Assembly: GCA_950022655.1 (NCBI GenBank)
Contig: OX465583.1
Span: 63,950,306-64,014,305 of the forward strand
DNA from: Alentia gelatinosa
Taxonomy: Eukaryota > Annelida > Polychaeta > Phyllodocida > Polynoidae
DNA length: 64,000 nt
Reading direction: 5' to 3'
This document shows, piece after piece, positions 12,501 through 19,310 of the stretch (within the stretch, counting starts at the first letter, position 1; every line of letters begins with the position of its first letter). The translations under genes and the position numbers were made by a program. The notes below the pieces were generated by a model. That model did not search any database, had not been told where the DNA came from, and was given only the letters and a program-made list of their open reading frames with translations.

Positions 12501-15229
12501 CCACCCAGGTCGCTTTTGTTATGCTTGCATGCAAGCATATCCAGTCTGCACCATGAGGAGGTGAGGCGACCAAGAGGGTGAAGGGATTGATAATTGCAGT
12601 CCGACCCAGCAGACCAGTCTGTCTAAGGACTGAGCTACTCCAGACAGCTCCTTGTGAACCTCCTCATCAACACCCTCTGCTGCAAAGCGGGCCAGTATAG
12701 GCCACCAGTTATTGCAGTAAACTGTTTGTGGAAGCGGTCACTGTTATTGTGGCATTGATCTCAGCGTGACATCTTTCCTATACTGGCTTATGATAAACAC
12801 TTTGTCTTGCACTTGGTGTCTTTGTCATTCTGTACTACATTATATACATACATCAGTTAGTGACTGAGCTAATGGTTATTCTCCAATCTGGCCTGTAAGT
12901 AGGTGGCACTATTTTCACTGTCCGAGACATCGGGGCCGCCATTTTGTTGAAGCACCTATGTAATGCTAAGCCTATGGATGGATTTGGACATTTATTTCTG
13001 TTAACATTTGATGTGTAAGGCTCTTAAGAGTATCTTTCAGACCTTTCCCTTGAAAATATCAGAATTCTCTTGCAATTTCAGGTCAAATAAATATGTGATA
13101 GCTTCAGCTTAAACATGATGTCAAAAAATCATCGAAACAACTGATTATTTTTCGAGTTGGCATGTTTAGATTATGATTTCAATCTTTTTTAGATATAATC
13201 CTGTCAACGGATTTATCCAGATTCAGTTTATCTAAAAAAAATTTAGTGCAGTTATACAGCAGACCGAACCAACGCGTCGTCACCCGATATTGGCATGTTT
13301 AAATTATGTTTGAATCATGTAAATATTCCTATTTCAACTATTACATTTACAGAATGCACAGAAGAAGGTCAATTAGTATAGTTTTTCACCATTTAGGCCC
13401 TAACAGCGCTTTGTATTCACCAGCAAGATGGGGGACCAATCCGTTGTCAGGCAAATTTGCAAAATTTGGAGGGTATATCTAACCAGAAGTCACCAGCGGG
13501 ATCGGTGATGTAACAGTTTATAAATAGACACCTTGAGACCGGGACGATTTGAGCCCTGGACACCTTGAGCCTTTTTGTGGACGCCTTTAGCCTACCGTGT
13601 GGACGCCTAGAGCCTACCCCACCTCTAGGAATAAAAACTTGGAAAAGTCCACTTAAACTGTTTTGTATTCATATATACAGAACTATAACCCTGACCCAAC
13701 CCTATTCTAACCCTAACCTGCCAGTCGAAACTAAGTCTACGTTTTCCCGCTGACAGGAGGCTTAAATGGTAAAAGGCTCAAGACGTCCAATTCCCGATGC
13801 AACCATCTCGTAGTTTAGTGATTGAATTGGTGAAAACATATATTTGTTGTCTACACAGTTGACATATTGATATCGATAGACGTCATATCTAAAGCTGTTT
13901 TTAAATGAAATACCATTAAATATCTCATAGATAGTAACACATGTTTTATTCATATTTGCTTTGGTAGTTTAATGACCAATATGTTCAATTAGACTTTATA
14001 TATAAAAATTTTATTGACTAGAATTCAATGGTTTCTGGACGATACATTTCATAGCCAGTACGCTTCAGTTTTCAGCAGGTGACCGATGGACGCTACGTTT
14101 TTTGGCTTAATTATGTCAGAACTCTGTCAATTCTTGACAGAGAAACTTTAAATAAAGACCAGTAGATAGCTAAAGATGTGTGAAAAACAGTTGATGAGTT
14201 TATAATTTGATTCATGACCATCATTAATATAGGCAACATATGATCATTTGCCATTGTTTGTCATGCCGGTCACTGTGAGTGTGAGAATGTCACCTCCTGA
14301 AAACAAAGCTTATTGTCCTATTTACAAAGCGTATCGTCCAAAGCATACTGGCTTCCAAGCATATCCTCCAGTATTCAATTCAATCTTAGTAGTTAAAGTA
14401 GAATTGGGGGGTGGAGGTGACAGTGAATTCCATACCTTTCTATACTTTACTGCCACCCCCCCCCCCCCCACTCTGATATCAATGATAAAATATGAATATA
14501 CAATCGAAATCCGAAAACCTGCTACATGACCAAAAACTAGGATTTTGAGTGATTCTAATGGCCATTTGCATTTATAATTTTAAAGATTGATGTAAATTAA
14601 ACATATTTTCCAAGGATTTTTTGGGAATTTTATTATGGTGTTCCGATAACCTCCCTGAGATGCCATATGAAGAAACAAATTCTATTGTGGTTCGTGGTGG
14701 ATCAAGCCAACATCATACAAAATCTAATGATAAAGATTCCAGAGCTAGATCTAGATCTAGAGGTCTAGATCTAGATTCTAGTCGGTCGTGGTTTAGACAA
14801 AGGTCATTCACCGCCGACGCCGTCCATTGTTTACGAGGTGTCCTGAATGATACGCCGTATTGTCTAGACTTTTAAACAAATATCTATTCGATATCGCACA
14901 CTAACGCTGATCAAATCATTGTTTGACACAAGTGTTGCTGAAGACAAAGTTTTGGAGCACCCTTTTTTTCTCGCACGGTACAGCTGATAGTGTTGGCTCT
15001 GTCTGTAGTGTAGAGTAGATCTTGCCGGAGTGTTGGGCTGAACCCATCTAGGTGTTACTTACCTCACAATGAGGGGTAGGAGGGCAGGTAGTTGATGCAA
15101 TCTCGGTATGGTGAATGGAACACATTTTTCGTTGTGTTGGTGATCTAATCGCAAACGCCAACCAAAATCTGGTAACCCTTCAATCTTTGTCAGCGGAGCA
15201 GACACCAACCAAGGTTTATCAACTTCCAT
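533..15229 (-). CDS. GBA2: GBA2, non-lysosomal glucosylceramidase, N-terminal third (partial; runs off the left edge)
   Basis: GBA2 hydrolyses glucosylceramide to glucose and ceramide at cytosolic faces of ER, Golgi and plasma membrane. Coding exons read on the minus strand: 15229-15063, 5450-5362, 4492-4377, 3850-3626, 1754-1515, 635-533. All have GT-AG borders, and codon phases join without a break to give about 313 codons. Conserved blocks: FGWRLRLDH (first exon), GRKLFIDN...[92 protein letters not shown], and [12 protein letters not shown], in the same order as the human protein (927 aa). One odd residue is Cys where human has Gly in GIGGG. The start at 15229 is the first ATG in frame; the N-terminus is not conserved in the family. 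The catalytic Glu and Asp lie in the missing C-terminal part. Intron 1 is 9.6 kb and full of repeats. Identification is firm; the exact 1515 and 533 donors are inferred. Confidence 0.95.
1000..1255 (-). repeat. Dispersed repeat, copy 1 (inverted relative to 55075-55305)
   Basis: This GBA2-intron block is the reverse complement, with divergence, of 55075-55305. Shared landmarks include CAGTCAACTTGC, GGATCCAAA.CATCAAG, TTGGTCATGGTC, and CACAGTGAAT..GCAGATAGTGAAGGGATAG. It is a two-copy repeat of unknown class. Confidence 0.6.
1270..1460. repeat. Short palindromic MITE-like element with GATATTACTACGCGTCA core
   Basis: It shares the core GATATTACTACGCGTCA, preceded by a CTCGTAGTTG-type segment, with 6740-6890 and 22095-22265. 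It ends in TTATTGTGTATACGTG. Other members carry the TIR-like ends CAATATTACCATGATTTTG. Confidence 0.5.
1761..2560. repeat. 65-bp minisatellite, 12 full copies plus a partial, abutting a GBA2 3' splice site
   Basis: The unit runs from TGTGAAACC to CACTCCCACTAA. Copies start every 65 bp from 1761, and a 20-bp partial unit begins at 2541. Variation is limited to a few sites (CCGATC or CCAAAC; TACGTACA or TACATACA). The first copy ends 7 bp from the top of the GBA2 exon 1515-1754, so on the minus strand the pyrimidine tract of the acceptor comes from the array edge. Near-identity suggests recent expansion. Confidence 0.95.
2599..2684. repeat. Perfect 18-bp inverted repeat (hairpin)
   Basis: AGAGAAAGTCAAAGTTAT at 2599-2616 is exactly complementary to 2667-2684, with a 50-nt loop. 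It lies between the 65-bp array and the piggyBac-like element, and may be a small foldback element. Confidence 0.75.
2735..3398. mobile_element. piggyBac-like non-autonomous element with TTAA target duplication
   Basis: TTAA at 2731-2734 and 3399-3402 flanks a 664-bp segment starting CCCTTTC and ending GAAAGGG. CCCT-type ends with a TTAA duplication are the hallmark of piggyBac. Both subterminal regions are GC-rich with CCGGC motifs. No transposase frame is present. It lies in the GBA2 intron between exons 3626-3850 and 1515-1754. Confidence 0.8.
3275..3392. repeat. 34-bp tandem repeat inside the piggyBac-like element
   Basis: Units begin GGCA at 3275, 3309, 3343 and 3377 (last one partial) and contain AGGGGAATG.CTTAA. 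They form the right subterminal array of the element at 2735-3398. Confidence 0.85.
4601..4950. mobile_element. MITE with CAATATTACCATGATTTTG-type ends, copy 1
   Basis: It aligns along its length with 27790-28150: CACCTAATA..GCAGT, TTTTTCTGCCACCTCA.GGGC, ATTTTATATAAACAAT, then an inner palindrome. The inner part starts ACAACATTACTATGATTTTG and ends in the inverted equivalent at about 4949. No coding capacity. GBA2 intron 1 side of exon 3. Confidence 0.7.
4978..5212. repeat. About 30-bp minisatellite, eight units, with internal palindromes
   Basis: The units follow TTGATAGTTGAGGATA.AGGAT.ATATCC. Many contain the near-palindrome GGATATAGGATAATATCC, so single strands could form serial hairpins. 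Located in the GBA2 intron between exons 2 and 3. Confidence 0.9.
5663..5750. repeat. 88-bp direct repeat, left copy
   Basis: From AAAGGTGATTTTATACCTCA to ACGTACTGGAAACAAC, this matches 6226-6311 at about 95%. The pair flanks 475 bp that include the MITE at 6005-6215. Confidence 0.85.
6005..6215. mobile_element. MITE with GCCACTAGTGGCATACAG palindrome, copy 1
   Basis: Nearly identical to 29284-29485: CCCATAGGCTTAACATTGAG, ATATGCCACTAGTGGCATAC, TTGTTATCACGTAATAT, ATCAAAACCTGATTCGTTTT. Its CTACCCCTAATATAAAATCC start is shared with the longer elements at 11795-12045 and 47385-47680. Confidence 0.75.
6226..6311. repeat. 88-bp direct repeat, right copy
   Basis: Direct copy of 5663-5750 (AAAGGTGATTTATACCTCAA to ACGTACTGGAAACAAC), with a few substitutions and a 1-nt deletion. 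Confidence 0.85.
6313..6530. repeat. About 75-bp tandem repeat, three units
   Basis: Each unit carries AAAGTGTCC.AAGAAAACACATAGGGAGTGT and ends CCGGAGCATACAGATA. A single unit recurs at 21921-22000 inside an RGP1 intron, so the array grew from part of a dispersed repeat. Confidence 0.85.
6740..6890. repeat. Short MITE with GATATTACTACGCGTCA core, copy 2
   Basis: It holds GTACAATATAAACTGGTCTC, GGAGTTG..TGCGCAATATCC, CTCGGATATTACTACGCGTC, and ends near ATGTGTATG. Closely related to 22095-22265. Confidence 0.6.
7258..7420. mobile_element. Remnant with CCATCCATAAAGTACGTACG end
   Basis: It starts AGCCATCCATAAAGTACGTA and has a G-rich subterminus (GGGAAGGGGGGTAGGTGGGG). The same end type bounds the element at 36256-36744, so this is a truncated or diverged copy. 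Confidence 0.5.
7652..8040. mobile_element. MITE with CAATATTACCATGATTTG ends, long member
   Basis: The left end is CACAATATTACCATGATTTG at 7655; the right end contains the inverted ATCATGGTAATATTGTGTAT, finishing near 8040. The interior differs from 4601-4950 and contains a GTTAGAAATTAGAAAGAAAC segment. No coding potential. Confidence 0.65.
8615..8838. mobile_element. MITE with GGGCCCGTTTAATAATCTAG ends, copy 1
   Basis: The ends are about 45-bp inverted repeats: GGGGCCTGTTGAATAATCTA then CACATGAAGACC at left, GGTCTTCATG.ATGAGCCTGGATTATTCAA on the right. It abuts copy 2 directly. Better-preserved relatives are at 8838-9048 and 26143-26370. Confidence 0.75.
8838..9048. mobile_element. MITE with GGGCCCGTTTAATAATCTAG ends, copy 2 (tandem with copy 1)
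   Basis: It runs from GGGTCCCGTTTAATAATCTA to CTAGATTATTAAACGGGCCC. The interior CGATGTAGGTCAACTTTTTT and CTTAGCAATAGACTTAG match copy 1, so two elements are fused head to tail. Confidence 0.8.
9272..9660. repeat. About 390-bp tandem segmental duplication, left copy
   Basis: From TTAGGAATTAGCCTAG to CCCACCCCAAATTGTAATAG, it aligns with 9923-10507 at roughly 85-90%. It contains an antisense CCGAAACG-type motif (9292-9310) seen in hammerhead-bearing repeats. Function unknown. Confidence 0.85.
9923..10507. repeat. Tandem segmental duplication, right copy, interrupted by an insertion
   Basis: It matches 9272-9660 apart from a 187-bp insertion at 10003-10189 that is absent from the left copy. 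The left copy therefore shows the empty site. Confidence 0.85.
10003..10189 (+). mobile_element. 187-bp insertion with 11-bp target duplication and hammerhead-like core
   Basis: Flanked by direct repeats TTAAATGTAAC (9992-10002 and 10190-10200). It starts with a perfect 13-bp hairpin (10008-10020 pairs with 10027-10039), followed by CCTGAAGGAGGCC..CGCCGAAACG. An 11-bp duplication points to a retrotransposed short element. The hammerhead core is degenerate. Confidence 0.7.
11520..12125. repeat. Dispersed segmental repeat, copy 1 (interrupted by a MITE)
   Basis: Aligns with 17300-17661: GGTAAATAAGGATAAGC.TTGATGTTAT, CACTCTG.TG.TAAAATT, GACCA.ATCTGAGATTTC, AATGGTATGAATGTAC.GCAA, CCACTCAAGCTC.A, CCTCAATCCACTGTAATG. 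A 250-bp MITE (11795-12045) interrupts this copy but not the other. Confidence 0.85.
11795..12045. mobile_element. MITE (CTAGCCCTAATAAAAAA start) inserted into a segmental repeat
   Basis: Related over its length to 47385-47680: CCTAATAAAAAA, TAGGCTTAACAT-type, GGATTTGTTTAT.TCACGGGTGTG, AAAGTG.TGTTTAT, CGCCACTC.TTTGAGTTT, and TCACTCATTTTGTTGG-type with a matching inverted part. Its edges follow from comparison with 17300-17661. Confidence 0.75.
12164..12507 (-). mobile_element. tRNA-derived SINE (tRNA-Thr head), minus-strand copy
   Basis: Read on minus: GGGGAGTTAGCTCTGTGGTA (A-box region), then CTTGTAA anticodon-loop sequence, then GATTCGGGTCCC (B-box region), a non-tRNA body with ACCACCCTTGTGGTGTAAAA, and a 3' end of TTAAATCAAACCAACAAACA. 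The body and tail match 17688-17962. Confidence 0.85.
13527..13795 (-). mobile_element. Foldback element with GGACGCCTTGAGCCT arms and telomere-like core, copy 1
   Basis: Same family as 16335-16664 and 28515-28845, opposite orientation and more diverged. The left part has GGACACCTTGAGCC, GTGGACGCCTTTAGCCTACC, GTGTGGACGCCTAGAGCC; the right end is AAAGGCTCAAGACGTCC. The core has ACCCAACCCTATTCTAACCC (TTAGGG-like on minus) at 13686-13720. In GBA2 intron 1. Confidence 0.8.
14030..14375. repeat. Dispersed repeat (SINE- or MITE-like), copy 1
   Basis: Matches 24560-24925 and weakly 52545-52870: TCTGGACGATACATTTCATA, CCAGTACGCTTCAGTTTTCA, TATGTCAGAACTCTGTC, GTAGATAGCTAAAGATGTGT, CCAAAGCATACTGGCTTCCA. 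Both main copies read through a similar pseudo-ORF ([20 protein letters not shown] here) because the DNA is shared, not because it codes. Confidence 0.7.
14398..14470. repeat. G-run and C-run pair
   Basis: A GGGGGGTGGAGGTGACAG segment precedes TGCCACCCCCCCCCCCCCC about 45 bp later, forming a possible GC hairpin. Slippage-prone; exact run length may vary. Confidence 0.6.
14735..14785. repeat. TCTAGA/AGATCTAG microsatellite
   Basis: Repeated CTAGAT hexamers, all restriction-site-like palindromes. Similar hexamer sequence recurs at 49685-49805. Confidence 0.8.
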
Positions 15230-15246
15230 GTTGGAGGAAAACAATC

Positions 15247-15254
15247 TGACGTCA
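15247..15254. promoter_or_regulatory. CRE palindrome TGACGTCA in the putative bidirectional promoter
   Basis: A perfect 8-bp CREB/ATF site lies 18 bp upstream of the GBA2 start codon and on the RGP1 side of it. Being palindromic, it could serve both directions. Binding is inferred from the motif only. Confidence 0.55.
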
Positions 15255-16334
15255 CTGAAAGCGGGGTCTGTCCTTATGATGACCTTGACCCTTACACTGC
15301 TATGGGTTTTCTTGGTATTTTTCTCGGTCTAGCTTAGTTAAAGTACATATCATGATATTGGGACTGTCTGGTTAAAATCTACCAATTCTTATTTACCACG
15401 ACAAGACTACAATCTTCCCTCATTAGATTGTCGCCCAGGTTATGTGTCTTCGTGGCATTTTAGCTAGTGACATGTGGATGACGTAGTACACAATCTTAAC
15501 ACTGATGAAGCAGAGCAGAGCAACTTGGTGAGGAATCCTTTTCACTATTCTGTAAATATCCTGTACATAAAAGACGATTTCTTCACACAATTACTGTCAT
15601 GGAATTGAATTACAATGATCAGCTATTCTGCCAACATTAAAATTAACCAGAAACCGTCATTTGATGGGAATCCACAACAAGCACTTGATCTATACAACAA
15701 CAGTTGCAGTGGGTCTTTATTCTCAGAAGGTGACAGAACTGAAATATGGTTATTCCACTCCAAGTGTCAAGCAGCATATGGAAATGTTTACAATGTCCAG
15801 TCAGGGATCACGTTAGATACGAGATATTTAACGTCAACTGGGCTGCAAAAAGGGGGTACTATACATCCGAAATGAAATTATTGTAGTCTTGTCCCTGAAC
15901 CCTCAGTCAGGGTGACATGTTTTGAACGGCAACCTGTGATTTGAGCAGAACCAAAATATGGTTATACAACTTAAACTTGTCAAACAGAAAATGAGAATTG
16001 TAATTGTCAGTCAGCCGAACCATAGTCATTACCAGGTAGCTGTCCAACTGGATTAGCAGTGATGAATATTAATATCTTTGAAACAATGAATGGGTTTCAT
16101 TTATCGTAACGACATGCATGTATTATAATATAAAAAAAGGCTACTAAAAATTAGGTTAAGGATTCTGACATTTTTTTCATATAACTAAGCCTCAATCAGT
16201 GATAAAGAAAATGCCATATTTTCCAGACCTGGTACAGCTAATGGATACAGTTCTAAAGTAAGGCCAGTTGTGTATATACTATGTGGTAGTGCCAGGAGAC
16301 TAGAGGGACGACATATGGTAGACATATGCTGACC

Positions 16335-16664
16335 GGGAATTCGACGCCTTGAGCCTTTTACCGTTTGAGCCTCCTGTCAGCGCGAAAACGTGGACGCCTT
16401 GAGCCTACCCCGTGGACGCCTTGAGCCTACCTCATTTTAGTTCTGAATAGCGGGTTAGGGTTAGAAAAGGGTTGGGTAAGGGTTAGGGTTGTATATATAT
16501 GACTATAAACCAGTATAAGTACACTTTTCAAAGTTTTTTACATGTTGATGCTCAAGGAAACCAAAACGGGGTAGGCTCAAGGCGTCCACAGGGTAGGCTC
16601 AAGGCGTCCACAGAAAGGCTCAAGGCGTCCAGGGCTCGAATCGTCCCGGGCTCAAGGCGTCCAT
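16335..16664 (+). mobile_element. Foldback element with GGACGCCTTGAGCCT arms and telomere-like core, copy 2
   Basis: The left arm carries CGACGCCTTGAGCC at about 16342 and two GGACGCCTTGAGCCT units near 16392 and 16413. The right arm carries four inverted units (16573, 16595, 16616, 16649). Between them lies GGTTAGGGTTAGAAAAGGG and GGGTAAGGGTTAGGGTT (16452-16490). Nearly identical to 28515-28845. No open frame. Between GBA2 and RGP1 coding starts. Confidence 0.9.
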
Positions 16665-17299
16665 GAACCATGTTGACCCAACTAGACTAGATTGTTGTAT
16701 GAATGTATGAATACGCTATGCAGGCTGTCTAGATAATTCAATATATCAAATTAATTGCTGAATCAATTAATTGATATGTCATTCAGTAAGATGATTGAAA
16801 AATTGATTGATATCTTCACTATTATGTTCGACTTAACTGTGTTGAACTGTTTTTAGGTATATGTTAGATTTCAGAGTATGTGGCAAAGAATACCTTGATC
16901 AAGTTGATCCAGCCAATGCTACCGTAAGGCCCTGCTCCATTGCGCCAATTCATGTTCTACCACCCTTCTCACACCGTTCTTCACCAAATCATGCCATATG
17001 CTTCTTGTCAATATCCTACCATAATTATGAGAAGAATTGTTTTTGTCAGTCTCACCTCCATCGGCCCTGAATAAGAGGTCTGGCTCCATCATAGTTCCAT
17101 TAACACGATAGCAGATACACCAAAAAACAGTACTGATTGTCACACCCTTGTGGATGTTGGGCACATTACATGCTATAGGCGAGTTTCCCCTTCAGTCACC
17201 AGCGGGCACATCAAGCAGTGTAGTGTCTGTCATGTAAGGATTTGTATAGAATGGTGATTGACAGCTCGTCAATTTCCGCTGAATACTGCGGTTAACTGA

Positions 17300-17661
17300 A
17301 CAATGAAGGTAAATAAAGATAAGCGTTGATGTTATGAATGTGTACAGCACACTCTGATGCTAAAATTATCTTATGTTGAGGGAAGACCATATCTGAGATT
17401 TCTGATAACGTTGCAAGCAATTCCTCCCTGAATCTTGAGCAACAAAACACCTCTGACCAATGGTATGAATGTACCGCAATAAGTGAAAGAAATACTCAAG
17501 AATAAGAGGTGATACTACTGTGATCGCTAGCTGTGTATACGCTGATGGATGCGGTCGTTATTCCACTCAAGCTCTATTACTACTAATAGGAAGTGATGAT
17601 GTAGCCATGATCGGTGTAAGAACAAATGAGCGGTTAATGTTTGGCCCTCAATCCACTGTAA
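17300..17661. repeat. Dispersed segmental repeat, copy 2 (uninterrupted)
   Basis: Aligns with 11520-12125 without the MITE. A SINE follows 27 bp later, on plus; the other copy is followed by a SINE on minus, so the two SINE insertions are independent. Confidence 0.85.
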
Positions 17662-17687
17662 TGGAGCAGGGCCTTTAGTAAGCCTGG

Positions 17688-17962
17688 GGGATGGGTAGTT
17701 AGCTCAGTGGTTAGAGAACTGGACTTGTAACCCCAAGGTTGTAGGACTTTGTGAATTTGAGTCCAACCCATCTCATACCATGCCTATGTGGTGTGGGAAG
17801 TAAAAGAACTCTCACCTCAGTAAATGTGTAGGGGTGAGATTTCTACCTGGGTTCATCACATAGATTTGATCACCACCCTTGTGGTGTAAAAGAACCATGA
17901 GAAAGTCTGGTAAGGACCTATAATGGTTGACTTGACGTTAAATCAAACCAAACAAACAAAAG
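17688..17962 (+). mobile_element. tRNA-Thr(TGT)-derived SINE, plus-strand copy
   Basis: The first 83 nt fold like a tRNA: GATGGGT at 17688 pairs with ACCCATC ending 17770. TTAGCTCAGTGGTTAGAG is the D-arm/A box, CTTGTAA (anticodon TGT at 17724-17726) the anticodon loop, and GAGTCCAA the T-arm remnant. The 3' side of the anticodon stem is degenerate, so this is not a functional tRNA. A 190-bp body with CACCACCCTTGTGGTGTAAA and a GACGTTAAATCAAACCAAAC tail follows, typical of molluscan SINEs. Confidence 0.88.
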
Positions 17963-19310
17963 AAACAATGGCACTGACAAGAGGCTCTGTGGTGGCCGTA
18001 TGGTCCTCTTTTGTGGCTGGTGTAGTCGATGGCTGTCAGGCAGGTATAAACATCTTTGTGGTGCACATTCAACGGTAGACATTACATGGAGGTTGAATGG
18101 ACAATGGGAGCCAATATAAGCTTTTGTCAGTGCCTGCAAACATCACTGGTATGTTTGTTAGACTCAACTTTTGTTTGACGTCATTAAATTCACGGGATCA
18201 CAGTGGAACAGGGATAGTGGATGCGATGGAAGTGTTACTTGAATCTGGCCACCAACTTTTGTTTTGCCTGAACCAAATACTGCTTCATACACACGTGCAT
18301 GTGATGCAGTATATGCGGTTTAACCTCTGGTAAGATACATTGAGTTATACCTATGCCAGTATGTTACACAAATAGCAACCCCTGCTACGGTATTGGCATC
18401 AATTATACACCACCGCAGTATAGTGGTATATAAAAACGTACCAACATACTTTGGATATTTTGATTAAAAAGTTCTTTTCACTCCGTTTCTTGCTTGGCTT
18501 TCCCGTGTGTGGGTTTGCATTGAAGTGAGATTTCTGCGTGTTGTGCAGATTAGTGTGTAAACAAATTTGTTGACGTGGCATTCTATCACACTCAACCGTA
18601 CCAAACCTCTCTTCAGCCAACCCCAGCCTGACGAGAGAAGACATTCTCGAAACTGCCGGTATATCAGATAACCACACAGAGCTATCTTACCCACTGAAAA
18701 CCCCATTACAATCCCCATAGGTAGAGGACGCCACCCCCTGGACCTAGATTCCAACAGGGTACAGCAGATGGCAGTACCAAACATGCTCCCACTGGTCCCC
18801 ACACCCACAGAGTTAAGCCAGAACGGTTTGCAAGACAGCGACCTATTGGCCGACAATCTGACCCAACACAACTAGGTCAGAAAGCTCCAATGAGGGATGA
18901 CAAAAATATCAGGTGACAACCACCAACCAATGGGAAGTACGCTTAGTAGGGGATTAGAACACTCCACAGCACGCCGCGGACCGCGGCGAGTTGAATCTAG
19001 TCATATACCAGCAGTCACTTGAAGCTGATTGCACGTCAACAAAATACTTTGGATATTTGTTGTGATCTATTGTCACAGCTACACTTCTATTAAGATGTCA
19101 ACATAATTACCTGCATACTTTGGAGCCAGATCGGACATCGTAACATTTCACCAAGTATTTTACCAATTATCTATATATGAAGGTGTATAATAAAAACGAA
19201 ATACATTGACCATATTGGTACATACTTACATACCTTGTTTCTTCCGATAAGAATATTCCACTCACTGGTAAAAGTATTGAACTATAAGATTATAATTATT
19301 TTGCAGAACC

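Larger units (their letters stand above)
15230..19306. promoter_or_regulatory. Head-to-head GBA2/RGP1 intergenic and 5'UTR-intron region
   Basis: The divergent coding starts are 15229 (minus) and 19311 (plus). Because RGP1 exon 1 is preceded directly by a splice acceptor, most of this 4 kb is probably RGP1 5'UTR intron, with both transcription starts close to 15.25-15.35 kb. No classic TATA is seen there. The interval holds a CRE palindrome, one copy of the GGACGCC foldback element, a tRNA-Thr SINE and half of a segmental duplication. The position of the RGP1 non-coding exon is inferred, not seen. Confidence 0.6.

Noticed and set aside
17688..17770. Functional tRNA-Thr gene
   Set aside because: The acceptor stem pairs, but the anticodon stem 3' side and T-arm are degenerate and a SINE body with tail follows.
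18399..18871. 135-codon open frame on minus (18464-18871) and an overlapping one
   Set aside because: No recognisable domain, no homologous block, and no splice logic with neighbours; it lies in the RGP1 5' region and overlaps another random frame.
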